A DNA stretch of 64,000 nucleotides from Echinometra lucunter (lineage: Eukaryota; Echinodermata; Echinoidea; Camarodonta; Echinometridae): positions 19,563,661-19,627,660 of the forward strand of contig CM057169.1 in the NCBI GenBank assembly GCA_029962745.1. The letters are read 5' to 3'. The notes beneath the pieces are model-generated. The model saw only the letters and a program-made list of their open reading frames with translations. It made no database searches and was not told where the DNA came from. Position numbers and translations under genes: made by a program. Of this stretch, positions 37,095-50,200 are shown one piece after another. Every line of letters begins with the position of its first letter. Position 1 is the stretch's first letter.

Positions 37095-37210
37095 TTCAAT
37101 GGCGAATTGGTTAGCGCGTTGGCGGTCTCAGTCACACACAAACATATTCAGGTTTGTTTCACGGCCTGGGGAGGCTCTTTCCAGACTCTTTGATTTAACT
37201 ACGACGGCAT
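37095..37210 (+). mobile_element. tRNA-derived SINE-like fragment
   Basis: An A box-like tggcgaattggttagcgcg starts at 37100, and a degraded B box-like ggtttgtttca lies at 37151-37161. It is in opposite orientation to the element about 0.9 kb upstream. Confidence 0.4.
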
Positions 37211-39784
37211 CTAAAGAGAAATCTGTCTAAGTTACTACACTGCATCATTATCCCCTGATTATCATTAATATGTATGTCGCTCTCTATCATTGATGAGAAG
37301 TATAATTACTAGTTTGAGGCACTGTGAAGCATCCCATTATCATCCGCAATGCTGGTCGGGAACAATGTATCAGTGCTTTGTAAAGAAGCTTGAGTTCTGG
37401 GAAAGGTGAAAATTATTTTGTGAGCTTTCTCATTTTTTCCATGACACTTAGGAAGAATATCATAATAAAGATACCCCACAGAAAGGATTGCTCTTTAAAT
37501 GCCCTCATATTGGAAATATGAGAAGAAAAACCTGAAAAGTTTGGGGTAACATTCACGCCAGATTTGAGTGTAGCCCCATGTACTCATTTCTTTGTGCAGT
37601 GCAAGTACCTTTTGGGGAAAGTAAGTGAATTTCTTGTCAATTCGATAATCTTTGAATATCACACTAGACACCGGTGTTTACATACAACTAATCTAACTCT
37701 CCCAGTTGCTTTTGGAAAAGTTTCTTTCACATTATGATCATGATGATCGGATGACCAAGACTCCAGTTTATCTTTAAAGGAATAGGGAACACCAAGAAAA
37801 TTACATGAAGCAAGATTTATTTGCCTTTAGCATGATTAACATACAGCAGGGATAACGTCTATTAAAGAAAATGACATTTATTCCTTACCCTATTGATTAG
37901 GTTAACATGGTATAAGCTCCTTAAGTTTACGATGATGGGAAAATTCAGTAGCTAGATTCCAGTTTTAAAAGCAATATGATGTTCTTTCGGCAGTATACAT
38001 GTACTGACCCATATTTCTTGAACTCCTGAACACTTTTTTTTTGTCAAGGTTGATGAATATCAATTTGTTGTTTCATTATTTTGCAGTTTATTTGAACAAT
38101 TGAAAATGTGTTTAAACTGAACTGAAATGCATAATGTTATTTTAAAAAAAGCTAGTTCACAATATATCTTTCAGAACCGTAATGTAATCTTATCTCAGAA
38201 AGGCCGATTTAAAAAAAAAAATCACGACCATGCAGGTTTGAAATACAGTTTTTATCAACTTACATGGGGTTTGGGTGTATAACTAATGATTTCATTTAAT
38301 GCAGATCATTACCAAACAGTAACGGTGGTAAGTATGCATGATTTCTTGTATCTCTGAATGATCAGCGTCTTGTTCATTGATTTACTCTTTGCATGATCAA
38401 TCAATTTTGAGGAGAAAATAATGACAATTGTTCTTTTGATATTATTCTGCAGATATCTTAAGTGCACTACTTATTTTTTTTAGTTTCACTGGTAAGATGG
38501 TGAAGGAGAAAGCTAATTATTAGCCTACGATTGTTCAATTGTACGAATGCGCACTGATGCGAAAAGAACGCCCAAGGAGTTAAGCCTTTCTGTGCCATAG
38601 ACAGTTTCAAAAGCCTTATTTTAAAAATGTAACAATTACTTGTAAAAAATAAACAAACAAGCAAATTGCATCCCCAAAAAATTCACAGTTGGCTCCTACA
38701 TCTGTACGTGGTGATCCGGGATTCCATGCCACACTAATTTGCATACAGGTGAATAAATCAAAACGAGAACCACAAGTGAACTGCCTCATGAAAACATTCG
38801 TCATATTAAAAATGGATGGGAGCTTGGACGCACAGTACATTTCGTTGGATTACGGAGTCTTTTAACAAAAGGTCAGTAAAAATACTGACTGGAGTGTGGA
38901 AGCTTGTGGCAAAAAGTAAGACAAAAATATCCCCAACAACAACAAAAAAAACACAAAACACCGTAACTTAAGAATAACTTTTGTTGCTATATGTTCAGGT
39001 ATTTTTTACTTTTATCTGAGTGTTAGAACCCCCATCTTGCCATCTGTTATCGGTTTCATTTCGAATGAACGTTTTCCTCGCCACTTTCGCATTCTTTTCT
39101 GATGGTTTCTGAATTCCAATAAGATGGATAGTTTTATGAGCGAATAGCAGAAAAACATTCATATTAGGAAAAAAGCAACAACAACCATGACAATAAACAA
39201 AAAAAGCAAAACAAAATAAGAATAAAATCAAAACAAAACAGAACAAAAACAAAATTGCAGTCTGCCCTATAACAGTGTACGAAAACCGCATGAATAATGC
39301 TCAAGGTATTTTGCTCATCACAGGTCACGTATATACAAACACATGCGAAATTTGATATGAGAGGTATGCAATTAAATTACGTGTTACAATTTGTTGAACG
39401 TATTGAGAATTTTCTCGCATTGCTCCTTCACAACTGCCGTAGAGTCCCCGTGGTCAAGAATACACATTCATTGCGAAGATATTTTCCCATTCTTAAAACA
39501 AAAGATTAGCCTGGAATAACAGCATTTTGTTGCTACAACATGTTTGCATTTATTACCCCAGTGACTTCTATATGTTTAAAGCCGCGTTCTTCTTTTTCTC
39601 GCGGCTACGTTTCCGCTACTCGGGCTTTCAAATTTGATTTGGGAAATTACCCTCACACGCGCATAATGGTTCAGACGTGAACAGGCATGATAGGCACTGC
39701 TCTTCTGCTGATTCCATTCTGACCGCTCGATCTTCCGCGTTTCATAGAAGGCTGTGAATATATGATACATGAAGATTAAAAGGA
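37211..39784. other. Spacer, no gene recognised
   Basis: AT-rich sequence. An A-rich tract with CAAAA-like units lies at about 39195-39255. No coding feature supported. Confidence 0.45.
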
Positions 39785-39970
39785 AGTAAAGAAGAATGAG
39801 AAGAAGAAGAAGAAGAAGAGGAAGAAGAAGATAAAGAAGAAGAAGGAGAAGGAGATGATGGAGAAGAAGAAGGAGGAGAAGAAGAAGATAAAGAAGAAGG
39901 AGAAGATGATGGAGAAGAAGAAAAAGAAGGAAGAGGAGGAGGAGGAGGAGGAAGAGGAGAGGGAAAGGGT
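39785..39970. repeat. Purine-only GAA/GGA-rich tract
   Basis: About 185 bp almost entirely A and G on the plus strand, mainly GAA and GGA with a few GAT. The minus-strand poly-Leu frame is a by-product. Confidence 0.93.
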
Positions 39971-40369
39971 TAAGAAGAAATGGGGAAGGGAGAAAGATTA
40001 GCATGAAAATGATGCGATATGGTGAAAGAAATAATGATGTTGATTCAGGACAAACGGTCGGAAACAAAGTATAGATCTGAAATGAAATCCCGATTTTTCA
40101 TTCTCCAAAGATTTGCGCATGCTGATGCAAGTGGATATTGCTATCGTCTAACTTGAGTTGCGTTTGACTGCGGTGTATAGAAACGGATCTAAACAAAGAC
40201 ACCGGCGGGTGATTTCAAGGAAGAATATGCATTGAAACGCTAAAGCACGGTGAGAAGTTTCACGGCCTTCTCCCACCTATATCCACCTGCCGAACGACAC
40301 ATCTTCAGTGTTAAGAGTGTCAACTTCCCCTAGGGTGAGCCGGTTTTAAAGCGCGGAGGAGTTTCCGCG

Positions 40370-40403
40370 TATATATACTAACGTTTACTTCATGAGTTCA
40401 TTG
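40370..40403 (+). promoter_or_regulatory. Candidate TATA/Inr core promoter
   Basis: TATATATA at 40370-40377 and an initiator-like TTCATTG at 40397-40403 place the putative start A (40400) 30 bases downstream of the TATA. Just upstream is the inverted repeat CGCGGA / TCCGCG (40352-40369). The surrounding 40100-40560 is less AT-rich. No downstream coding region was identified: the first ATG reads only nine codons. Chance TATA matches are common in this AT-rich DNA. Confidence 0.3.
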
Positions 40404-43400
40404 TCGGTTATACCAGATAAGGAGAGGCGATATTTATCATTGGAAACTAGAGCCTGCAGGCAGAGAAGTAGTACTTCAATGGTGTCATGCATCTCAAACC
40501 TTCTTTAAAGCATCCTGCCCTGCAAACAGATACGCGATACGGTGGATGGGTTCGGAACGCAAACCAAAGGATCACAGCTTTTGACGAACTTTACCGATAG
40601 CTTCCATTTTTAGACTCTGCAAGGGGTTTATGATCTCGGTGTCTTTCCTTTACACCTCTTGGTAATATAAGTACCTCTCCTATCAGCATGGGTAGGCTCA
40701 CTTCATCCCTTTAAAGCGCTCTTTTTGTTTTCATTACTAAACCATTTGTTAACCACGTCATCGATATGATTATATGCAAGCGACTCTCTAGTGCAATTGT
40801 CACCGATTAAAGGTGGATTTAGGTACATGATGATAAATGGTAAAAAGAACGAAGCACTTGCACTTACTGAAGTACTGCAGTGAAAGATATGGAAATCATG
40901 GGCGTCAATTAGCACATAGAAAATAATGATGGAACTGGCGTCTGGTATTTATTATGGTAACCCCCCCCCCCAGCAGAACAAATTTGAGATTTCTGCCGAA
41001 ATAATGGAACGTAACTGGTAACATTGCATTCTACTGAGCTTTCCGTTTAATAATATTCGTCGTGGGCAGTTTTCTTTCAATGACATGATTTTAATTTGAA
41101 GGATATTAATCATATGTCCGCTTCTAAATTGGAACGAACATAATCAATTATCCTAGTTGTGATCAGATCTATCCATGGCTTCTTTAACCTCTTTTTGGAG
41201 AATCTAACAAAACCTGAAATACCAAAACTGGGATGTTTTATCTTTTCCAAAAAGAAAAAGGAAATAGTGGTATTAAATACTTTAAATACTTTATTCGTGT
41301 TACCACAGTGAGATGTGCATTGGTAATATGCTTAAGATTTTAAAATGAAATTGCAATGAAAAGGGTATTTCCAAATATGAAACCTTAATCGTTTCAAATA
41401 ACTTGAAAAGGTTTCATTACAATTTTTCTGGCATGTGATACCCAAGGCAAACTGACGAGGCAGACACCTGAAAGGTTATTACCCCCGAGTGGTGAAGGTT
41501 TTGTGTTAATTATCAGTCGGTTTGTAGTCACTTCAGCAGTGTGAACATGATGAAGAAGGGATTAGAGAGAATTCTCGCCTCTTACTCTCTCTCTCTAGTT
41601 TTTTCCCGCATAGTTATTATGTACGTGGACCCTCTAGAAAAAAAAAATATTACAAACATTCCATCTACGTGCCTTCGCAGAGAGCAGATACAAATTGGAG
41701 TACAGGAAGGTAGTTATTGAATATTCTGTATGAAATAGCAATGTGTGGGACTTATATTTTGGAACGAAAATTACTCCGAGGGGTTTTAGACTCATATCAC
41801 CCCGTATCATTTTCCTCTAATCGCGTCTTATCCCAGCTCTTTTGTTAGTACATGTATTACATTTCACTCTGCGCCCCATAGAAGAGTCATGCGTAAGAAT
41901 GCTTTCGTATCACACTGCCACCTCAAAAATATCAGGAAAGCCAAATTTCGTAATCTTTTTTCTTTAGGAAAATGAGTATCTCATGACAATGAAGAACTGA
42001 TGAAAAATTAACCGACAACTGATCTGAAATATCTTTTATTAAAAGAAGCAGTTTCTTAGCTGAATACAAACTGTGTACAATACATTGCCATGTCTGAAGA
42101 CATCGCGGGCTTCAGTAAATCCCTAAACCAGCAGAAATAAATTAATCCAAGGTTTCATCTTGCTCTGAGCTTGAATTATCTCTTGCAGAGCCTGATAGTA
42201 AGCTAACGTTAAAGGGAAAAGGATATACACAAGCCGTCAAAACAGTTCTGTCATCTTAACATGACAGCCACAGGGAACATTAAACCAAAACAAAACATCA
42301 TCCGAATAGTTTCTGAAGACTGCACAGTGGGGACAGAAAGATACCTTTTCATTTTCATGAATTTTACCAAATGTTTGTACTCCGGAGAGTCAAAAGATTC
42401 TAAGCAATGCATTTCTGCCAGCGGCTTGGGTAGCACTTCCTCACTTCACGGACGATTTTTTTTAGATGTATATCTGTGAAATTCCATAATACTTTAAAAG
42501 CGCAAAAAATCTCATATCTTTCGGACTTTGCTTTGAAAAGGGAGTTTGGGTTCGGAAAAGGAGATAAGGGTATCCCGGGGGAAGGAATGCGGGAGAAAGC
42601 ACAAAAAAATACATAAAATTTATAATTCTGTCCTTCTATGATTGTGTTTAGATGTAAGCCTATCCTATATCCAATGATTTTCGTAGCTTTTAATACTGAA
42701 ACTCGTCACACATCACAATGGATGGTATTTCATTTTTGGGAGTATTTATAAGTTTATCCATGTGTACATGTTTTGGAAATCAGTGTAAATGGAAGTTCCT
42801 AAGTATTTGTGCCGGGGGGGGGGGGGGGGGGGGGGGACGCGGAGTCGAGAGTCTGACGAATTACTGACTGGTGATATTATTTTATCATTTTTTATTCTTT
42901 GTTAAAGGTAAGCCATATTTGGTACATGTTGCTTGAGAGTGGTCGGGGCATGTGCCTTTTACCTGCAAGAACCGGCACTAATTACGGCAGCAGAAATCAC
43001 AGGCATGAAAGCAATATCAATCATGCTATTACCTAAGTAACTGACGGAATAAGAACAGGTGATTTTGAGATTATGATTGATCAGTTAAAAGTCGATCTAG
43101 GTAATGCTCTAAAAATAACTGTGTCCGAGACTAATTTCAGATGATGAATAACTAGAATATCACAACATCCATAACTCTTAATGGCAACAAAAGTAACTTT
43201 GTCATAAGAAGAGATACACTGTGATGAATCTATCGACGGAATACATTTCAACTTCTGACGAAGGAGGAAAATTCAACTGAAACAGATCATAATGAGTTCA
43301 TACAATCTAGGTCATGCCTTCAAAGTTAGTGTGTCGTTTCTACCAATTTTCATTTGATTTGTGTCAAAATAACAGAACACAAAGTGTTTCTCGTTCTGGT

Positions 43401-44459
43401 ATTAAGGCTATCATAATAGGTGAATAGATTACTAAATTAAGAAACCCTTAAACTGGAAAAGGAATATAGTTCCTCTGCCATGTCTGCTTTCAAATGATGT
43501 AAAATTCAGTTTTAACTAAAAAGTCAAATCTGTCAACCCATCGGCAACCAATTTCCAGGGAAGCCTTTCATGCAGTGTCAGAAAATGTGATGTTTGTACA
43601 AGAATGTTTGTACAAGAAACAGAATGCTCTCTATGCTCGAATCGGGTTTTTCGGTTCTTTTTCTCTTTTTTAAGCGTTCAGAGATTGGTGCGAATGTCGT
43701 CATTCAGCATTTTGCTAATTGACTCATTTCTTTTAGTTTTTTTTTTTCTTTACGGAACATGCAGGAATTTCCTGCAAACTGAAGCCTGTGAATTAAAAAT
43801 GTTTCCAACACTTAAATAAACAAATGATATAACAGACCTTTATGGTACTTCTCCTGCTGGCAATGATAATTAAAAAAAAAAAACAACCCAGAAATGTAGA
43901 TTTTTACTGTTCAAACGATCTTGATAGTAAGACACACTTACTCAAGGAATATTCATCAACTCGGGCAAATTGTGTTTTGCTCATTTTCCTGCATTATTTT
44001 GTGCAGCTGAATATCTTTAAAAAGTTAATGAATCAAAAAATGGAGTTGATACCTTAACCACAGCAAATCAGAATATCAAATCCAGAACCGCACGTAATAA
44101 TAAACCACTCGCGGTTAGTATCAATCCAACTGGATATCCATTAGAGGATATCAAAATCAACAAAATACTTTTTATACTATTGGGACGTCCCATCCGGATA
44201 TTTTGGTCATTGATGTTTTGGTGAAAAATTGAAAGTTGTGGGCGTGCATGTATTCTAGAGGGTATAGACAGGGACTTCTTCCTCAAGTGGTCGTGCAATG
44301 ATGGACCAATAAAACCAGTATTGTAAAATACTAACGACATACGTTTGGCGCCTGTATTTAATACCATAAATACGTCATAGACCTTTATCTTGAGAATAGA
44401 TAGCTAACACAGAGCAGGAAAAGAGAAAAAGAGAAAATGGGGTAAGAGAGCAAAATTGT
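40404..44459. other. Spacer with homopolymer runs
   Basis: No gene recognised. C11 at 40961-40971 and G23 at 42814-42836, the longest G run in the window. Confidence 0.45.
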
Positions 44460-44770
44460 AGAATATTTTGAGAGAGATAGAGATAGAGAGCGAGAAAGGA
44501 AGAGAAGGAGAAAGACAGGAGGGAGAGAGAGTGTGTCTGTGTGTGTCTGTGTGTGTCTGTGTGTGTGTGTGTGTCATGGGCATCATTTGGGGGGGGGGGA
44601 CCGGGGCTGTGTCCCCCCACCAAAAATGGGGATGGGGGAAAGGCCAATATGTCGTACGCCCTATATAAGAGAGAGAGAGGAAGCAAGGAGAAGGGGGAGG
44701 GAGAGACAGACAGATAGAACTGAGAGACCGAGACAGAGAAAATGGATAGTACCTCGACACTGTTTTCTCC
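44460..44770. repeat. Purine-rich, GT and G-run cluster
   Basis: Purine-rich GAGA sequence (44469-44530), a TG tract (44530-44575), G11 (44589-44599) and a second GAGA stretch (about 44668-44740) in succession. Frames across it are low complexity. Confidence 0.85.
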
Positions 44771-45339
44771 GAAAAAAAATCGATGTATAGATTCTTGTCC
44801 TCTCAGATACACGTGGGTCCAGCTTTCCGAACTTCCTTTCCTGGAAAATCAAACTGAATAACATTCTGTGTAGTCCTTCTTCCCGCTTTTGAATACTCGT
44901 TCTACGCATTTTTACTGTAATAAGAGATCTTCCTGGAACGCCCATTACTGCAAAATTCCAAGAAATTAAAAAAAAGCAACAACAACAACCGGAACAATTC
45001 AGGATGGTGCACCGTGAAAGAAATAATGAATACGAATTTCGTTTCTATTATTTTATGCTGATTGTCTGCTTACCTCTTTGAATAAAATTGCTGATCTCTT
45101 ATAAAACCGTAGCTATATACTTAAAGTGATAAATATCTGATGCCTTGGCATCTTAGGAAATGAAATCGAAGTAATGATATTTATGTTCAATTTAAAGGAA
45201 TGGTATTTACCTGTGGTTGATTTCATACATAAAATACCATCACTAACATTGCCGAAAGAATAAAGATGGAGCAATATCAAACAAATACTGAAATTAGAAA
45301 TATGTAGAGAGACAATAAAAACTCAAGGCTATATATCGA

Positions 45340-45347
45340 GGCATAAG
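45340..45347. repeat. Left 8 bp target-site duplication
   Basis: GGCATAAG directly before the hAT-type element, matched by GGCATAAG at 46279-46286. Confidence 0.8.
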
Positions 45348-46278
45348 CAGAGGCGTAGACAGCCGGGGGGGGGGGGGGGTTGAGGGGTATGCATCCCCCC
45401 ACCTCACAAGGGGGGGGGGGGTGACATGTACAATCATCCCCCAGGTTTTAGGGAAGGATGTTTGCTTACAATTAAACTGAATTAACATGTTTAGAAATGT
45501 TAGGAACAGCAATAATGATAATAATAAGTATTATCATTATAACAACAACAATGATAATAATAATACTAGTAATAATAATAATAATAAAATTAGTAATGTA
45601 TTATCATTATTATTATTATTATTATTATGCTCATGATAATAATAGTTATCATCATCATCATCATAGTTAATGTGACTGAAATGACGATTACTATCATAAC
45701 TATATCGATCATTATTCTGATTTATGTAGTTATTTATATTACTTTTGGGTAATTTCGGCGCCGTTAGAGTTTTTCTTAAGTGGTGTAACAACAAAATTTT
45801 TAAAAAAGATAAATAGCGTGATGCAAATATGCAATAATGTGTGTCAGTCCATATTCTATATTCGTTTGTCACGGTGCGTATATCTTCTATTTTTGTCTGT
45901 GCATTCGGGTGTATGTGTGTGGATGTGTGTTTGTGTGTGAGTGCGTGTGTGTACTTGTATAGCTTTGCAAGCGAGGACAGTGAACAAAGAAAATTCCTGA
46001 GAACAATAGTCCTCGGTTGGTAAACAATAGTCCTCAGTTGTCAAACAAAGGATTTGGGTTTATTCCGTCAGCCTTGAGAGGACAGGGGACAATAGAAGTC
46101 CAATTGTTGTGCTCAGTAGTATAGTGATGTACAGCTGTGTGCGTGTGCGTGTGCGTGTGTGTGTAAATTAGAGTTGAAAATTGAATTGCGTGTGTGCGTA
46201 TCTGTATACGAAATTGATCCTCGATTTCTCTTGAACGGCAAATCATACCCCAGATGTAAGAACCTGTCTACGCCACTG
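45348..46278. mobile_element. Nonautonomous hAT-type element, 931 bp
   Basis: The left end is CAGAGGCGTAGACAG and the reverse complement of the right end is CAGTGGCGTAGACAG, a 15 bp terminal inverted repeat with one mismatch. Both sides are flanked by the exact 8 bp direct repeat GGCATAAG. An 8 bp duplication with CAG-starting ends is the signature of hAT transposons. The interior has G runs (45365-45379, 45410-45421), a TAA/ATG-rich block (about 45510-45665) and GT tracts (about 45905-45956 and 46134-46163). There is no transposase frame, so it must have been moved by a transposase encoded elsewhere. Confidence 0.85.
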
Positions 46279-46286
46279 GGCATAAG
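46279..46286. repeat. Right 8 bp target-site duplication
   Basis: GGCATAAG directly after the hAT-type element, identical to the left copy. Confidence 0.8.
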
Positions 46287-46499
46287 ATATTTACACTTGA
46301 TTATTAACACTTTTAAATATAATGATTGAAAAGAAAATGCTTGAGCTTCCGTAGCAAATGACTCAAATAAAGATAACAACCAACACGATAAAATCCAAAG
46401 TAATACATGCAAATTATTCGATATTAGTCATCTTAAACGGACGGAAGGAGTCAAGGAAAAAGCATCATTTTCAACACTGCTGCAACCTTTCACGTTGTA

Positions 46500-47286
46500 T
46501 AGACCAATTTCAGGGCCGGTTTATGTATTTGGCCCTCTATCGGCGACGCCATTGCTGCTGTGGGCAAGCGCGCTGACCGCGATTGGCTCTGTGTACAAAA
46601 TGAATGTAAGATGAGATATGCCCCGATATTGTTCCATTTACTTTATTCTAGATCAATAAAATAAAGCATGGATACATGGGTAGATGAGGTAAGACAGTGG
46701 TCATATCTGACGGATGAAGGTATGATGTATTTTTGTAATTTCGATGGTTTTTTAACTTAGTTTTGTCAGTAAAAGTTCGATTGCAGCATAGAAGCCGTAG
46801 TAAACGGGAGCCCTAAATCTTACCCTGTTTACAAAGTCAAGTTTTCACTCATTAAATTTTACGCCAAAGTACATAATGATAATGTTTCTTGACTTAAAAG
46901 TCCCTTCTGTTGATGTTTTTACCCACTGGCGACGAATTCCTTCACATCGCTTACGGAAACCTGTGTAGGGAGTACGGCTTCTCACACAGACAGGCTTCAT
47001 GAGTCAAAAGCGAGTGAATTTCGCACTCAGTTAGCTTCCAATTTTTAAACTTTCTCTAATCCTTGTGGCATTTGAACACCGCACAGCTGCGACCTGAACT
47101 TCCCTGATAATTTCTCATTGCAAATATTAAAATAAATCTGCATATACTGGTCAAACTAGACAAAAAATCGAACGAATGTACATAACGCGCTATTGACTTG
47201 TGTACTATAAAAGTTGGAGCGCCCACCCCAGTATGTCGAACTGTGTCGAACAGTCTGCTGCCCTCTTGCGTTGTGAAATTGGTCTA
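46500..47286. mobile_element. Probable TIR element with TA flanks, 787 bp
   Basis: TATAGACCAATTTCA at 46498-46512 is perfectly complementary to tgaaattggtctata at 47274-47288. The outermost TA can be read as a target duplication, suggesting a Tc1/mariner-like nonautonomous element. The interior has no recognised coding region. Confidence 0.55.
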
Positions 47287-50200
47287 TATACATATTCCGA
47301 AATTTGACGTCTTAGTTGTTACAGGTGAATTCTACTCGTTTGATTATATCAAAGATAACGCCGCTAGTAGCTTGACCATAATTTTCAAAGACTACAATAT
47401 GAATATCCGATTTATAGGCATGCCTTGCAAGGACTATCCTGTCCTATGAAATAAAATTCAGTACTTCTTTGTTTGCAAAAAACCTTTGCGCAAATATAGG
47501 TTATGTTTTATTCCGCAATGATAGGTCCAGAATAGATTATCGAAGAGTGGTTTTGACATTATTCTGGTCTGCTTGCTTCGGGACGTCAGGTCCGCTTTGT
47601 CAATTTAGGGGCATTGCTGCATTTCATATCTGCGGTTCCTTTTTCTTTAGCATGTTTAGGGAGGAGTCGGGATTTGAGGATTATCGGTGTCTCTGACCAC
47701 TTTTGAAATGGGAAATTGAAGGAGGCCACATCTCGGCTGTTAGAAATTGTGTCCTCGAAAACGTAAACACTGACCTTAATCTCCTGGAAGGTATTCTGAA
47801 GCCTTGACGAGTCGACTGGATTTATCTAAACAAACGCTTAGTTCAACCACGTCGCCACACCTATAAGCCAGCCTGGTTTCTCCATCAGTTTGCTTGCACA
47901 ACAAAACTGATATAGGTGTGACATTTATTGCATTTTCCAAACAATAGTTTAGCCCGGAGGTGGAAAAGTAACTGCATAAATGTATCATCTTTTCGAATCG
48001 TCTCGCTATGAAAAAGAGTATTGTGAACCTCAAGGTTTTAATTTAGTTTGCACATTGTTTGAAATCCGTTTCTACTTCACAGTAGAAATTCAATCTTCCA
48101 GTATTGTTGTCCATTATTATTTTTCAGCTACGTTGATGAGAAATATGGACTTAGCTGTGCTTGAAGATTCATCATTATACGATATGAGTAAGAGAAAAGT
48201 ACTCTAGAGTCGTCATCTGTATTTCAATGATGAACCGTAATATCATGGTACTTAATCATACACTACATTCGATATCAAATTCTGGTTTTCTACACCCACG
48301 CATGTGAAACGCAGCGGGCAGATGCAAAATAGAAGCGCTCCTTTTTCTTGTCAGTCAAAATATATCAACAAATTCAAGGAGCTATTATGAATCTATCTGA
48401 CGTTATGTATGAAAATTTCGAACACGAGGAGTTCACATGAAGTCTGCAATCTGTAATTATTGGGGCCATTGTTCTCGATATAATTACTGAGAGCAAATAT
48501 CCGTCATCATAACAAGTAAGGTTTGTCTTTATGAATGCTGCAAGCAAAAAGAACGCCCAATAGCTTATTCAGCTTGGCGTTACAATTGTGTTATTCGACC
48601 AACGTCCTGTATCTATCGGAAATGAAAAACATGCCCTAGGGTGAGGGAAACGGGAAAATTATTTACAACCGTCGTCGTTCCGACCATCCGACCTCCGTCA
48701 TCCCAAAGAACAAAAGAATGATGTCGAGTTAATTGCAAAAATGGAACGCGATGCTGTGATTGAGGTACGAAAATAAAGTTATCCAGCTCCATCGGGAATT
48801 TTTTCCTTGACAATTCCCATGTTGTGTCAAATGGTAAATCTAAGAAGATGTACCTTGTTTTCAAAACTGCGTCATCATCGTCATGAGTTAGTCATTTCTA
48901 TATAGATTTGCCTCGGGTAAAAGCTATTTTAGATAGAAACAGGTCATATATTCCCCTTCAATTAATTATCTTAAACATATTCGTCTACGCATACGTGAAA
49001 TCAGTGTTGTAGCAAAGGCGACTGGTCAAGTACCAACGCGGTAATCTCTTATTCTTGGAAGAGAAGTGATGAGAAACCAGTTTAAAGTTCTACGTATCTT
49101 TCCAGAGAATCTGTACGAGTTTTACTTTGTTTGACGTGCAAAGACGGGAATGATATTTGGTAATACCGAGTAACTAGCCAGCCAACAATAGTACGGAAAC
49201 ACCCCAGGAAAAAGAGATCTTTCCTAAAAGATATCTTCGAACAATCCGATTTTTCAGAAAAGGGTCTCATCCGAGAGATAAACAAGGATTAAAATGCTTT
49301 CAGGAATCTCTAAGGATAAGAAAATTAGATTTTCCCATTACCGACGATGTTCATCTGAATGAAATCAAAGAAAGAAAAAAAAGATGATGAAAGCTTGAGT
49401 GCATCACGGCCAGAGACAAAGAATGATTCATCCATCCAGTTTAGAGTCAGGGAAAAACGAAAAACGATGAAAACTATTTTCTCAGCACTGCCATTTTGTC
49501 GAAGGTCAGAGCCAAGTGCATTGGTGGCCACAATATCTAGAAATTGAGCAAGAAATAATGGAAAATAATAACTTTAATGTATGGACACTGACTGCAAAGT
49601 ACATTGTTCCCTTTCTGTTTCTGTCCCCTTTTTGCAATTCTTTAATTTCTGTACTTTGATTGACTTTTGAGGAATACTCTTAAGTGAAGATGGTTTCATG
49701 TTTGATGTTTCATTTCAACATTGGCTGTCGATATAGATAAATCTGAGGGAGCCTTTGTTGTGCTGCGTCTTCTGCACCTATCCAACTAAAGTATTTAATT
49801 TTTAATAACGGTTTAGAATTAGAGAAAGAGATGAATATGTTGTTCAGTCTTTGCTTGGACACGTGTGCGCGCTTTTGGGTGTATGTGTGCGTGTGGGGGT
49901 GGGATTGGTAGAACAGTATCGACGGCATTGTGAATAGATGGAGAGCAGGCTACGGCTTTTAAGATACAACCTCCCCATAAGTAAGCGCGAATAAACCCTC
50001 AGCACAAGTCCTAGTGCATTGTTTGGATTCAAAATCTTCACGAAACATCACGAACAAGGCATTTACTTAAAAACTGCCCAAAGCATGGAGTGGTCACTCC
50101 TTGTTATTTAGAGGAGAGGGATGTCTTGATTTTGTAATGATAGCATTGTCCCCAACCGTTGGAGGCTCGGCGGACTCCTAACGCTCCCGGTTCTGTTTAG

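Noticed and set aside
39576..40067. 163-residue minus-strand Leu-rich frame
   Set aside because: The Leu-rich part is the complement of the purine tract; the rest shows no domain.
40703..40915. Minus-strand frame with a GTAAGT donor, tested as a first exon of the neuropeptide gene
   Set aside because: The frame reaches the donor in phase 0 but is opened by a stop with no ATG and no hydrophobic signal segment.
44068..44367. 99-residue minus-strand frame
   Set aside because: No recognisable domain or motif, and no sign of splice sites or a partner exon. Likely a chance frame.
44375..44945. Overlapping Ser/Pro/His-rich frames
   Set aside because: Produced by GAGA, GT and G-run low-complexity sequence.
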